Of a DNA stretch of 64,000 nt, positions 49,650 through 62,177 are shown in pieces. Position 1 is the stretch's first letter; each line of letters opens with the position of its first letter. A program made the position numbers and the translations under genes. The notes under the pieces were generated by a model, which did not search any database, had not been told where the DNA came from, and saw nothing but the letters and a program-made list of their open reading frames with translations. Origin of the DNA: Apricaphanius iberus (Eukaryota > Chordata > Actinopteri > Cyprinodontiformes > Aphaniidae); assembly GCA_028564705.1 (NCBI GenBank), contig JAPXFQ010000385.1:434001-498000 (forward strand), given 5' to 3'.

Positions 49650-50580
49650 GCCATTGCCTCATCCATTGTTAAACCATCAGGGGCAGAACATGGGTCTGAT
49701 GATGATTTAGAGCTTGTAGGGTTTTTGGCAGAACATGGTTGTGATGATGAATTGGTCCTGTTGGGGGGATTGGTGCTTGTGGGTGCGTTGACAGACCAGG
49801 AGAGGATGCCTTAAGCGCATGTGATTATGCATTGCAGATGTTGACAGATGTTTGATTTCTCTGCCTATACAAAGTCAGGCACAGTCTTTTCTGTTTGGTT
49901 GCCTATTTGTTTAAGTTGCCTATTTGTTTGTAGTTTCAGAATGACAAGAAGCTATGCTAAGAATAACTAGCCTATACTGTATGTCCAGGCCACATCTTGT
50001 TGTCGGAAAAAGACATACCAACATACCAAATAACTCCTACAAGTCCATGCATTTGTACACAATTACAAAAGCCTGGTTTTGACATTTTTAAACCAAATGT
50101 TAAAGCTACTTTGTCAAAAGCCTATTGTCTAAATTACCGAACCGTTTACAACAGAGGAAACATGAGAGCACGTGACTACAGACATTAATACTAATTCAGC
50201 ATAATGAAATTATCTCCTCTGATCCCCAAAATTTATAAACTCCATCTGGACCCCAGTCAAAGTACAAAAGCATATTCAATAAAAATAGTGATGCAGCAAA
50301 GTCTTTTTTCACTCAGGCGAGCCTCCTTCATTGCTGTGTAGAGCAGCTGTGTCAGTCACCTTTTTTACCTCCTCCTCCTCTGCCCTGAACTCCTGAAAGT
50401 CATCACTCACTAACTCACATACACTGCGGTCTCATGAGGAAACACTGCTTTTTTGATGTGTTTTTCTTTGTTTTCCGAATACAAACAGTTTACAAAGTAT
50501 TTGTTCGAAATAAGTATTCGTAAAAAAACATGTTATTTGTGCCTTTCCAAATACCATATTCGGGTGCAGCTCCGCCCCTA
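49650..50580 (-). mobile_element. hAT element remnant with terminus TAGGGGCGGAGCTGC
   Basis: The right edge reads CGGGTGCAGCTCCGCCCCTA, the inverted form of a hAT terminus known from fish (TAGGGGCGGAGCTGCACCCG). Subterminal sequence is rich in ATTCG/CGAAT words (50480-50570). The body matches the interrupted copy at 30480-30927 plus 32605-32710. No left terminus was found; it may have been lost at the Tc1 junction. No transposase frame survives. Confidence 0.55.
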
Positions 50581-52428
50581 GTATTGAATCATCTTGACTG
50601 AACACACATGCACTCTTTTACATGGAAGATTTCTTGAACCGAATGTAGAAAAATGATCTGCAAAAGGAAATCTTTTGCACGAAAAACATGCAATGAGGAA
50701 TTGTCAGAAAAAGGTTTGGCCAACATACTGGTCATACATCTGGTCAATACGTTTTGTTCTGCCAGTCCTTTCATGTGTGGAAGTGGACGTGAGTTCATCA
50801 CTTGCAAGTTTATTTACCACAGTAAAAAGAAAAAGCCAACTCCACCTACACAGCAGAGAGTCAAATAAGAGAAACAAAGCAGGAAAAAAAATAGGCTTGA
50901 TGGCATGCTGTTTTAAAAGAAATGACCATGTGTCTAATTTCCAACTGCAATCAGAGGACATAAAGCAAAAATTTGCTTTATTCCTTGTGTGGGACTTTTA
51001 TTGGAAAAAAAACATATACTCACACATCTTTTATTTAAACATTTAATATGAATAAGTTTAACAAGTGTAAACCACTACATAACAGACAGTAGGAAGTTAC
51101 TGCAGAAATCACCTTGTGAAAAGTCTTCACAGCACATCTGGCTGTCACAGTTTACATAACAGAAGCTGATCACTAACCACTGAGTTGAACTCATCATTGG
51201 ACAGCTCAGCAACCTGTGTGGTGGAGCTGTTTATGAGAGGAACGCTGGCATTTACTTTATGTTGGGGACCCACAGATGCTCATTGACATGCTGTGGGTGT
51301 GCCTCATCGTGACAGTATTTTTTAAATTTTTCATCTCATCCTCAAAAGCTCCTATAGCTACTTAATTACCCCCACAGATTTTGCCCCTCATTGAAGAGTC
51401 CTTTTCTTTTTTTTTCTTCTTCTTTTTTTTTAGCAAATTGATTTAAGCATCACCTTTTAATTCAGATCCCCTCTGCAACCACACAACATAATTGACAAAA
51501 TATAAACAAACACAATACCAGCATAATTTTAGCTGTGAATGTATTTTGAAACAGTCAAATCACTTTGGCTTATTGTGATGTAAAAATGTTGCCTAACATG
51601 AGATTGTTCAGGTTATCTGACAAATGTTAAGAGATAATTGTTCATCCTAAAATATTATGTCATCAGTTCTGCATGATTACATTTGTGTTAGAACTCTCGT
51701 TGAATTTTACTCTTCATAAAAACGTCAGTGCTTCAGAGTCTTTGGACAGCTTATTAGGCCATTTAGTTAAAAAGCATTGAAAACAATATCAAGTCCCACA
51801 AGGTCTTAATTTTGTTGTTTTTTTTAAAAAGAGACAATAGCTTTGATTCCATTAAAACAACAGATCTGTTGTGATTCATAATTGGAGTGAAAATTAGTGA
51901 AGCGGACACATTTTAGACTGGACTGCAGGCTTACTTTTGATATAAAAGAGCTGATACACATAAACTTCAAAGTAAAAAAGTTCTGTCACAATGTCTCTTA
52001 TTCTCTACTCAGCAAAATATTTTATCAATCTTCTTTGTCCTAAAAGATTCTTTCAAGACCTACAGTATATGAGCATATATAGGGGAGACAATCAAAAACA
52101 AGGAACAGCTGGAGACAATTAGGGACATGGAGATTGACAGAGAAAAAACACCACATTGTGACATTACACCCCTCTTAAATGTACTAGTTCATTAACAAAA
52201 GCAAGAAACAACCTGAGCAGGGTGGTAGGATGGGGCCCAGAAGGGCAGGAAGAATCACAAAGAACAATCTACAAAAAGGCCAAAGTGTATACCAAAAAAA
52301 AAAATCCAAACGTCCCAAAAGACCAATGTCTATTATTTATTTAGCCATGTGGCTGGAGGACGCCATGCAAAGGGTTCTGGGGTCGGCTGTGCAAGGAAGT
52401 CCAAGGAAGGTCTCCTTATATATGTATA
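50581..52428. other. Intergenic, no gene seen
   Basis: Mostly unique AT-rich sequence with a polypyrimidine tract at 51400-51432. A stretch near 52084-52170 (GACAATCAAAAACAAGGAAC...) has the look of a common dispersed repeat but could not be assigned. Confidence 0.4.
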
Positions 52429-52840
52429 CAGTCAGTGCATTTATATGCAGCAAGAGAAAGTCGGGTTATTACCTTAGTCTGACTGAAATCAGACATAAGA
52501 AGAACAATAAGAAGAATATGGCGGCTAATACAAACGTACATGTTTGGATTGACAAAAAGATGGTAAATTCTGGTTGTGAACATCCTGCTTTGACTCTGTC
52601 TACTTCACTCCCACCGGCCTCTGTTTACTGCCTGAGTAGAGCTTGAAGCTAACCGCTATAAGGCTAACATGTAGGGGCGCATGTCGCCATCCATCATCAG
52701 GGAGTCAAACATACTTTGTTTTATATTCGATTTACTAAGCGACTTATAAACTAGGACTCTGCTTTCAACTGGGGGCAAGCCCTTAGTCTGATTACTCCAA
52801 AAAGCTTGATTTAGTTGTGAATGTAAACACACTGACTAAG
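52429..52840. mobile_element. MITE with TIR like CAGTGYRTTTAYATKCA (copy 1)
   Basis: The left end is GTCAGTGCATTTATATGCAG and the right end, read inward, is GTCAGTGTGTTTACATTCAC. The interior (TATGGCGGCTAATACAAACG, GGCTAACATGTAGGGGCGCA, CTTAGTCTGATTACTCCAAA) is repeated almost unchanged at 63385-63665. Non-coding. Superfamily is not determined because no convincing target duplication was seen. Confidence 0.65.
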
Positions 52841-53529
52841 AAATGTGATGCATTTAGTACATATTTTCCAAATTGTTTATATAGATTCATGCTTTTCATT
52901 AGTTTGCTACAGTTTTACTAGACTTAAAGTTGACTTACCTGGTTTTGTATAAACTGTGTGAATATAAAGAAGTGCATCAAGATTATAAATGTGAAAGTAT
53001 ACACAATCTTACCAAACTCTCCAGTAAGTATTGTCACAACTATTTTGTCAATCAACATCTATTTTTGTCAGATCGATTTATTTCTGCTGCTGTACTGTCA
53101 TGAAACTAGAATTTATATGCTGCTCATGCTTGTAATTACCTGAGATCTAATGGGGTTTGGCTTATTCATTCGCTGATCAAAAATTATTCCCTCTACTTGT
53201 CTGCCAGTTATTAACAGACATTTGTCCCCCTTTTAGATTGAGATGCAGATCATCTGTTGATGTGGGAGGAAAGGAGGTCAAGAGTTGCTATAATGATAGC
53301 AAAATTAAACCAAAAAAAATGTTTCCCCTTTTTTTTTTACAATTATATCTTCTTGTGTCTTGACAAGACATCAGCCTTCAATGAATTCCAGATATCTGTA
53401 TTTGATATGGTGAATTTTAATTTGAATAAGATTAGTGTGTAGCATTTGGTAGAACATACGAGAAGGTAGGGCTTTTGGTGAAAAGCTGGAACAGCATGAT
53501 AGCCTATGATTTTCACATGAACGGTGCTC

Positions 53530-53566
<37 letters not shown>

Positions 53567-54217
53567 GGTCCATGCTTGGAAACCTTGTGATGCTTTTGGT
53601 ATGTACACTTACTTACCTTTTCCAAATTATCTAGAGAAAAGTGAATTTATTTGTTCAATTTACCTTTTTTTTTTTCTTCTCCCTGATTGTGGGAATACAT
53701 TTTTGCCATATTAAGCTGTATTTGAAAGCTTTACATTAAAAATCTTAGGTTGATTTAAGTATTTCATGAATTAAAGGTTATTAAATGTGATGAATAAAGC
53801 AACAATTAGTAATTGATATATGTAAATTAGTTTACTGTTAAAAATTATTAACCTATAACTCACCAACCAGCCATAGATAATAAAAGGACAACATGAGTAA
53901 AGATGTCCAGCATGCTCTGTTGGATGCCATGTCATCTGAGTTTAGACAAGGAAAAAAATAAATCAGCAGTTGACATGCAGTATGAAATGCCTTGGAAATC
54001 TGAGGGGTTCACAGAGATAGGGAAAGCTTCGAACAGCTGTTATGTTCATATTGCAGAAGTTGAATACATCTTAACAAAAGTATCAAAGATATGAAAGGTC
54101 TTAGCAAAAGACTTGAAATGACAAAAGCTGTGTTTGTCTATACACGGCAGACTGCAGAAGAAAGGTTTAGAAACTTTTGATGTGACAAGTGGAGCTCACC
54201 TGGCACCCACCTCTCTA
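52841..54217. other. Intergenic with (TTA)n tract
   Basis: No gene seen. An uninterrupted (TTA)n microsatellite lies at 53532-53566. The rest is AT-rich unique sequence. Confidence 0.5.
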
Positions 54218-54824
54218 TGACTACGTTTACATGCAGTCAATATTCGGGTTATGGTCAGGCTAAGGTCACTATTCAAGTTTCTGAAACATCAGAATAACCC
54301 ATTTACATGCGTGAGCAGACAGTTAGAGGGAGAGAGCAGAGGGAGCTACTCCTGTATATATTAAATATTTATGCCAGAGTTTGCATACAAGAAGTTCCTC
54401 TACTCAGAGGGCCTGGTGGCGCCAGTGTCCGGCAGCCTCGCCTCTGTCAGTGCACCCCAGGGCAGCTGTGGCTATAACGTAGCTTGCCATCATCCGTGTG
54501 TGAATCTGTGCGTAAATGGATGGATGACTGAATGTAGTGTAAAGCGCTTTGGGGTCTGTAGAGACTGAGTAAAGCGCTATACAAATGCAGGCCATTTACT
54601 CAGAAGACCAAGATTTCTTGCTAATAGAACATGCACAGAACACTAATCAATGTTCCTTTTGATAGGGATATGCCGATATGCGTTTACCAAATATTCGGGT
54701 TAGGATAGGGGTACCCCAGGGATCTTATCTGGGTTTTTGCCAGTGTTTACGTGCTCGTACGTGGCTGGGTTACTGCTAATATTCTGGTTTTGAACGGGAT
54801 ATTGGCTGCATGTAAAGGTAGTCA
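54218..54824. mobile_element. MITE with TIR TGACTACSTTTACATGCAG, interrupted by a LINE tail
   Basis: The left end TGACTACGTTTACATGCAGT and the right end, read inward, TGACTACCTTTACATGCAGC form inverted repeats that continue into CAATAT. Internal TATTCGGGTTA words occur near both ends. The middle (about 54400-54600) is a non-LTR retrotransposon 3' end, so this is a nested insertion. Confidence 0.6.
54400..54600 (+). mobile_element. Non-LTR retrotransposon 3' end nested in a MITE
   Basis: It runs from CAGAGGGCCTGGTGGCGCCA to a conserved fish LINE tail (GTGTAAAGCGCTTTGGGGTC, AAAGCGCTATACAAATGCAG, GGCCATTTACT). The family is recognised as a teleost dispersed repeat; exact clade not assigned. Confidence 0.6.
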
Positions 54825-55736
54825 CTAGATCTGTTGGTCTGATCTTATGAAGATCAGACCAACAGACCTTTCCATCTTCAGTAGGAACAATTTAATGGAA
54901 ATTCAATATACAATAGAAAATGTGTTAACTTTGTAAGTGCTTTTGCTACTCTTTGATACAATTACACCCTGGGTTGTGAGCGATACTTCCCATTTTAAAA
55001 ACTAATGTTGACAACCAAAACATGTATGTTCTTTATCAACAATTGAATAAAATAAAAATACATTTAGGACAAAAAAGATCCCTAATAATATTTTTTTCTT
55101 TAGAGTAAATTACTTTAACACATGGGGGGGGGGGGACTCTCCTCACTTTATTCAGACACACTTAGTGATAAGTGACTACACACTGTTCCTTTTCTCCCAC
55201 CTTTTTCCTATTCAGTTTGGTTCTGTGTCTGTCCCTAAAATGCTCCTGCTGGGTATTCTATCTCCTGATTCCCTTTGAAGCAGTGGTCTCTCATTGCCTC
55301 CATTATCTTGTAATTTGTGGGGGATTATGCTGTAGAGCACATGCAGTCGCGCCCATGCTTAAAAACTGTGACAGCTTACGATAATTGCCATGCTAATTAG
55401 AAGAGACTAACCCAGTGTGCTTCCATCCCTCACTAGACCTGATTTTATGAATATGCTTTGATTTATGTCTTAAGTAGTGTTTCTATTACAAGGTTTTATA
55501 TATATAATACTTGAATAGCATTCTCCAGTATGCTTTCCATCTTCAAAGAGCAAAAAAAGCGTCATTGTCCATCTTGGTCATCTCTGCCATGTTCCAGTAG
55601 TCCAGACCCCTTGTTTGGCCAGACGACGTGTGTTTCTTTGTCACTCATCATGGTGTGAGCTAGGAAGTAGAGTGAAGGGTTTCATGTCATGACAAGGACC
55701 CACACTGGATGCTGTTCATGGCTCATTGCCCCAAAC
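54825..55736. other. Intergenic, no gene; G-run
   Basis: A 12-base G homopolymer lies at 55124-55135. An inverted pair GATCTGTTGGTCTGATCTTA / AAGATCAGACCAACAGA at 54829-54868 forms a hairpin just right of the MITE. Nothing else was recognised. Confidence 0.5.
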
Positions 55737-55800
55737 AGGATCGAGCCCTGGTTTCCATTGTACCAGTCTGCTCCCTTTACCAACTGAGCGATCCAGCTGC
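55737..55800 (-). repeat. tRNA-like segment, probable SINE head
   Basis: On the minus strand the sequence GGATCGCTCAGTTGGTAAAG resembles a tRNA A-box region, and GGCTCGATCC about 35 bases later resembles a B box (GGTTCGANNCC with one change). No acceptor stem closes on inspection, so a SINE head or tRNA pseudogene is more likely than a working tRNA. Confidence 0.4.
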
Positions 55801-55918
55801 TATCCAGCCACTTAGGTACTATGCAGGACCCTCAGTCTCCAAGGCCTTTGGTAGAGGACCCAAACTTGGAATGGATGAGAAACCGCCCATGGTAAGAAGG
55901 GAGTTTGTTTATATTTTC

Positions 55919-57240
55919 AATGCAGTGCAAAAGTCTCAGGCAGTAAACAAAAAATACTTTTTTGAAATATACAGTAAATAATGATTGTTTATTTTTATCG
56001 ATTTACAAAATATAAAGTGAGTAAACAAAAAAAATGTATATCTAAATTGTATCAATATTTGGTCTTGCCAGCTTTTGCCTTAAAACCTACATTAATACTT
56101 GGGTACACTTGCAAAAACTCAGAGATTTTGTAGGATCATAGTTAGGCGAATGATCAATCAGTTATGCTGAACAGGTGCTAATGATCATCAGTGTCACATG
56201 TAGGTTAAAACAAAGTCACTAAATGAAACAGAAACAGCTGTGTAGGAGGCCGTATACTGGGTGAGGAACAGCCAAACTCTGCTTTTAAGGTGAGGTTGTG
56301 GAAGATAGTTTCATGTCATGGCAAGATTGAGCACAACAAGAAGACTAAAGATAGTTATACTACATCAGCAAGGTCTCTCACAGATAAAAGATTTCAAAGC
56401 AGACTGGGGTGTCCATATATGCTGTTCAAACTCTTTTAAAGAAGCACCAAGGAAACTAAGTGCAGCAGATCAAAGGACACATCAAGCTTATGTCTGTTTG
56501 AAGTCAGAAGATGTCTAGCAGTGCCATCAGCAAAGAGCTGACAGAAACCACCAGTAGGACTCCGGTACCCATCTATTGTCCAGCCAGAAGCAGTCTTCAT
56601 GGAAGAGTTGCAGCCAAAAAGCCATACCTCCGACATGGAATCAAGGCCTAGTGACTAAAGTATATATGAAAACATAAGAACTGAGGTGCAGAAAAATGGT
56701 AGCTGGTACTCTGGACAAATGAGTCAAATTATGAAATATTTGTGTTGAGCAAAAGGCAGTTTGTTCATCAAAGAGCTGTACACTGTTGCAACGAGTTTAT
56801 GCAGGAAAAAATTAGACATGGTGGCGATTCCTCAGGATTAATGTTATTCTCAATGGTGAGAATATAGGCAGATACATCATGCAATACCATCAGGGAGGTG
56901 TATAGGATGCAGCAAGACAATGACCACAAACTTACAGTCAAAGTCATTAAGAACTATCTTCAGAGTAAAACAGAACAACAATTCATCGAATTGACGGTTG
57001 GAAAACAATGATCAATTGCGGGTTGGCAGCACTGCAGTTAAGCTTCAAAGAAGAAAAAAGGCTCAATCTGTGGTTTGTTCTCCAAGATGTTTGGAACTAC
57101 CTACCATTTTAGTTCCTACACACAAAAACTGTGTGCCAGTTTACCTAGAATAATTAATTCTGCTTTGAGGGCAATAAAATATTGATTTGATTTAGATTTA
57201 TCTTTCGTTCATTCATTTTATTGATTGATGAAAGTATATA
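55919..57240 (+). pseudogene. Tc1-like transposon, near full length but heavily decayed
   Basis: The left terminus TGCAGTGCAAAAGTCTCAGG is at 55919. The transposase start MARLSTTRRLKIVILHQQGL is at 56318 and breaks after 66 codons. Nucleotide blocks typical of this Tc1 group follow (AGAAAAATGGTAGCTGGTAC, GTTTGTTCATCAAAGAGCTG, ATCATGCAATACCATCAGGG, GACAATGACCACAAACTTAC for the second catalytic Asp). The tail ATAAAATATTGATTTGATTT is near 57175. Several internal deletions remove the VKHGGG-WGC part and the third catalytic region. The right inverted repeat was not found. Unrelated in sequence to the Tc1 copy at 48736. Confidence 0.75.
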
Positions 57241-58762
57241 TAAATATATATATGCTCTTTATATATCTTTCTTTTATATATCTTTCCTTTCAGATTTTTT
57301 TTCCCTGTCAAAATCTTCTGAATGTCTTTTCTCCATAAATGGATGATGCAGCCATAATGAGTTAAAGCACAGGAAGATTGGTTGCTTCACAGCTCCATCA
57401 TTTGTCTCCTATTGCTTTTCAAACTTTAATAATAAAGCATTCTGACTTAGAGGGCAAATTCATACCTGACTAATGCTGCCATGTCCATTCAGACACAAAT
57501 GGTGGCCTTTCACTGGCACTCTTTGTGAATTTAATTCAGTCTCAAAATGTACTCCATTAGTTGTTTATCTTTTGTCTGCCTCCTGTATCTCCATTATGCA
57601 TCAGCATTCCCCACTGACAGAGTTCTGGTCAGTGGTGGCCTCAGAGATGTACCTCATCTTTTTACAGGTGACTATGTTACTTATGTTTGAAGCTTTCTCT
57701 CATTACTGCATGCCCTCTTATCACCTTCCCCTCACAAATATGCTCATCCCTCCTGAGACCTAAATGGTAGAAGCAAGCCCTTCAAAGGCACACACCAACA
57801 GTGACCTTCAGTATCCTAAAATAATGTTTGTTCCCACTGTTTTACACTTACAAAGCCTATAACATCTGGAATAAATTACATTTAAAACAAAAGCAGCTTT
57901 CATTTACAAGAAAATGATAAAACCTTTGGCAAGCAAGCTTACCTCCCAGTCATTTTCCCTTAAAATTAATGTTACCGACAATCTGGCAGAATTATGATAA
58001 TGTAACAGGTATTACAAACCTGAATTATTCCAGCAAATTCCTCCATCTAGTGTGCAGGGATAAAAGTTATTTCTGAGGGAAATCTTGTTTGTTTTACAGA
58101 AGAGGGAATAGGTTAAATCCATGCAAGGCACAGTTTGCAAAAAACAGGGATTTGCAAAAATCTAAAAGGGCATGTTGTTGAATAAATGTAGCTCAAGTAT
58201 TATTATTATTTTTTTTAAATGTATGCTCATTTTGCTACTGGTCATGGCTTTCAAATTACCTCTATTCTATGCGAGGAATGAATCAATAATGTTATTTTGT
58301 TTGTTTGGAGGTGGTTGTTTTAATTTCAGTGTATTTGTAAATACAAAAACTATTGTTAAGGAAAGCCTTCTGATTTCAGTCTGTCCATTATTACAACAGA
58401 AATACAAGCTTAAACTAACACTCATCAGACTGTTATTAATTTAATCATAAATAATTATTCTTCATTTGTCTGCGGTTTTTTGACTGATAAAGAGACATTC
58501 AAGCACAATATTGTTACATATTTTGCAGATCTATTCAAGGTTGTTATTAAAACATTGACAGCCAGGCTAAAAGTTTAAGTATTGTGTTGTAGGCTAATTA
58601 CATCATTGAATGATTCATTGACGAACATGTAAATAACCTCTTATATAGGGGAACTAAATTATGCATAGTTGATTTCTACATCTGGGCCAGCCATAAATAA
58701 AATCAACATTGAAACTCTTACATGGTAATGTGTAGTTAGGGGCATTTTATTATTATTAAGAG
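57241..58762. other. Intergenic, no gene seen
   Basis: Unique AT-rich DNA with pyrimidine/TA-rich stretches at 57230-57300. No repeat family or coding region was recognised. Confidence 0.45.
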
Positions 58763-60526
58763 TGTTTCCACTATCGGAACTTCAGGGTAATTTTCCTGGA
58801 CTTTCCACTATCAGGCTAAATCTGTTGGCCTGCTCCTCTCTGCCTTTGTGTCTCCATGCAAAACTTTTCCTTTAAGGAATCAGCTAAGAAATCCACATAT
58901 TACGACTCTCTCGGCAGTGAGCAGCGTCACTTATCCGCACCAAAAGGGACCCACAGCAACAGAAATAACAAGAATCAGGAATTGCTGCTGTGTTTCTTTT
59001 CAATATGTTGTTATAAACTGCTTCGCCAGTAACTCTTGTTGTGTTACAAATCTGGGTATTTGGTAACGTCTGCTCATATCCATCAGAATCACAATCAGCG
59101 TGACTTCACCATATCTCCTGCCAGGCGGTGGTACCGAGCCATTTCCGAGTTCATATCCTACATACTCGATTAGCTCCTGAAATGGATCTAAAAATGGCTC
59201 TGTCAGAGTGGTCACAGTGAAGTGGAGACATGTGCATACCTTGAAGGTCTGGAAAAATACCCTGCAGTTCCAACAGTGTAAATGTGTCTCATGTTTTTAT
59301 ACAAAAAGGGTCTTTCAAGGAATAACCTTATGCCCCTTTTCCACTATGGCCGGTATGGTCTGGAATGGGTCGCTTTGGTTCTGGTTTGTTTCCATTACCT
59401 GTGTCCATTTCGAGCCAACCTCAGACGACCCCTTTTTTTTGGACTACCTCTGTCTTAGTCTGAAGCGTTCCGAAGCGACCCAACATGCCCACCCATGGAC
59501 TGTTAGGTCCAGTAATATGATATCCCACTCACTCAATAACAGTAGGATATGAAACTTTCTACATAAAATTAGAAAATTAGAAGTGTTAGAGAAGGTTTTA
59601 TTTTTCTTTGCTTTAAGTGGCTCAATAAAAAAATATATTTCTTATAGCGTTTAGAGAGAGTTGTAATGCTGCTACAGCTTTGCTTGTAGCAGGGGAGAAA
59701 ATGGCTCAATATCGGCTGCAGCTTTGGCATCTAGGACATCGGAAAACTGTGAGTGATGGCAGATTTTTATTAGGTCGCCAAGAGGAATGGAGCTGCAATT
59801 AGGGCTGTTATTGCCTTCCACACGCTGGTTGGAGCAGGCTTTCGTTTGGTAGCATTACCAGGCAAAGACGGTGTGTGATAGACGGAGAAGACGGTAGCAA
59901 GCTCGTAGTGTCGGGGAGGGAGAAGCCGGTATAGCAGCAGAGAGGCAGGATGTCTCCGCTGTGATCAGAAAGCTCGACTGGATGTAGGTGGCAGATTCAG
60001 AGTCGCTGATTAGATCAGTACTGGCATGAGGAACACAGATGAGGAGATAGAGGCTTGAACAGATCAATGCCAGAGAGATGTGAGTCCAAAGTCTATTAAC
60101 TTCTGAGAGGATCAGTGTTGTCATGATGACTTTGTGACTGCTTTTACTGGAGTCTTTGTTAAGCCAAGCCAGTCCATGTCCTCACCCAATCGTTCTTCTG
60201 AGATGGTAATGGAAACACAACCTACTCATTTTAGACCATATCTTATTTTGTCTGTTTAGATCTGAAGCGACCCTAGTGGAAAAGGGGCATTAGTTACCCA
60301 AGTCTCACAACATTTTCAACAATGATTGGTGTCACTGATCAGCGGAAAAAGGTGCCCACAGCAACATAAATGATGAGAGATTGACACAGGATGGGATGGT
60401 TGCTGTGTTTCTGTTTGCTATGTTGTTATAAACAGCTTTGCCAGTACCTCTTACTGTACAAATCCGGTATGCATAGCATTAAGTGCCGGTAAAATTACCC
60501 TGAATTTCTGATAGTGGAAATGCATC
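58763..60526. mobile_element. Tandem pair of related MITEs split by a Harbinger MITE
   Basis: The left end TGTTTCCACTATCGGAACTT at 58763 and the right end, read inward, GCATTTCCACTATCAGAAAT at 60526 are inverted repeats followed by CAGGGTAATTTT. A second right-type end (CCCTGCAGTTCCAACAGTGT) occurs at about 59260-59282. An internal block (CCACAGCAACA...TATGTTGTTATAAAC...GCTT) occurs at both 58949-59025 and 60356-60440. The simplest reading is two partial or complete copies with a Harbinger MITE inserted between them. Confidence 0.6.
59331..60289. mobile_element. PIF/Harbinger MITE with perfect 16-bp TIR and TTA duplication
   Basis: The termini are TGCCCCTTTTCCACTA and its exact reverse complement TAGTGGAAAAGGGGCA. 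They are flanked by TTA on both sides (59328-59330, 60290-60292), the 3-bp duplication of PIF/Harbinger. 959 bp. No transposase or Myb/MADF frame could be recognised inside. Confidence 0.8.
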
Positions 60527-61042
60527 TAATATTGTTATATGTCTCGGGCTTGACAAAAAAAGGGAAAAGAAAACAGGAAAAGCAATGCTAAGAGAATCTG
60601 AATTGTCAATTTTGAAGAACTTCCAAAACCATGTAAACAAACCACATCTTGTGCAGGAACAAAACTACTACAAATGTGCCGTTATTTTTCCCCCTTCTGT
60701 GTCAGTGGTAATATACATACATATTCTGGATAAAAGAAAAATGCTGATGAGCTGCTGGGATAGATATGGAAGAGCCCTAACATTCCAGTATCTTGTTGCT
60801 CTCAAGCAAATAAGCAAGTAAACTACTGAAATGACTGAAAAGGAGGCATTTGTTATGCTGTCAACCAACTTGATGCATTACTGTCTTCTAATTTAATATA
60901 TTTGTTCTTCCTAAATTGTCTTATTATTGTAAAAAGTTTGACGTTTTCAAATTTATCACAAAGATGCAGTTGTCCTTGTTGATTTAAAATTAGGATCATG
61001 TCACCATTTTCAGCAGTGCATAAAACAGTCACCCCGCATCTA
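60527..61042. other. Intergenic, no gene seen
   Basis: AT-rich unique sequence; nothing recognised. Confidence 0.45.
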
Positions 61043-61385
61043 TGAATAGGCAAGGCAAGGCTAGACAACTTTATTTGTTTATCACACTTTAAACAACAAC
61101 GCAATTCAGGGTGTTTTGCATCATTTGAGGATGAAATAAAAACAGCGATAAAAGAATAACACAACATTAGAGACATATTACATTTGAAACATTAAAACAT
61201 ATGACATTCCAGCTATTTTTAATCACATCTTCAAAAGTAGCTCTAAATAGATGGGTTTTTAGATTTGATTTAAAGGAACAGATCTTTAAAGCAGCAGATC
61301 TCTGACTTTTTAGGCAGATCTGTGAGGACATTGTTGCAGTAATCAATCTGATTATGTCATGTTGTTTTTGTTTTCAGACTCTAAG
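61043..61385 (+). repeat. AGGCAAGGCAAGGC dispersed repeat
   Basis: It starts AATAGGCAAGGCAAGGCTAG with CAACTTTATTTGTTTATCAC and an AAACAACAACGCAATTCAGG block. The head is shared with 43248. It continues through a stretch ending GTTGCAGTAATCAATCTGAT. It is a common teleost interspersed repeat of uncertain class. Short frames in it are not genes. Confidence 0.5.
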
Positions 61386-62177
61386 TCAGGCAACAATTCC
61401 AGACAGCAGACAGGATTAGTCTAATTGCGATATTCTATTGTAAGCAGATAATCAAAGAGAAAGTAAGGATGACTGGAGAGGGAAATTAGGTAGCGGCTCT
61501 GAGCTGGAGGGTAACAGGTTAATGATTGTTATAAAATCTGACTTTATATTTAAGGTGAATCTTAAATGACCATATGATGATCTTGGAATCTGATGTGGAG
61601 TGGCTCGGAGGAGGTGAGTGGAAACCTGTGTGCTGAGACTGGCTGGGGTTGTACGGTCTGAAGAGTGTATGATCTGTTGTTTAGTCTTTTCCAGGCGTCA
61701 GAATGAAAGGTGAACAGGCAGTTTAGTGAGGAAGAAGACAGCGATAATGAGTATAGTAGATTGTCTTTTCTGTGCGTGTGTTGGAGGGTTGACATGCAGA
61801 TTGCTGGAGATGACTGCAACAACGGTGAGTATGGTGAATGATCTTCCAGCAGGGAACTGCCAGGAGGCTGACCAGGAAGGAACCAATTAGAGTGGGTTCT
61901 TTGGAAGAAGGTTCCAGATTGAGGAAGGTGGAATCCCGGACTGGATCTATGAGGAGGAAAGAGGGGGTAAGTACAGTGAACTTCAAAATTCTCACAAGTT
62001 AAATTGCCTGATGACACAGTAGCTAAGAATTATAGAGGTAGGGAAGACAATGAAACACCCAAGCACCCAGCACACAGCTATAGAATCCCAACTGACTAAA
62101 GATAAACCCATGGAGGAGTATTTGAGGTCCCGTTGCAACATTGGTCCTTCAATCCTTGAAATCCTAGGATAGGGGTG
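61386..62177. other. Intergenic, no gene seen
   Basis: A G/A-rich stretch (about 61450-61960). On the minus strand it gives a 151-codon open frame with proline/serine-rich, low-complexity composition and no domain, judged non-coding. Confidence 0.45.

Noticed and set aside
55737..55800. Functional tRNA gene on the minus strand
   Set aside because: A- and B-box-like words are present but the acceptor and anticodon stems do not close on inspection and the B box has a mismatch; treated as SINE or pseudogene.
61562..62017. 151-codon minus-strand frame, Pro/Ser rich
   Set aside because: Arises from a G/A-rich stretch of low complexity; three overlapping frames are open, none with a domain.
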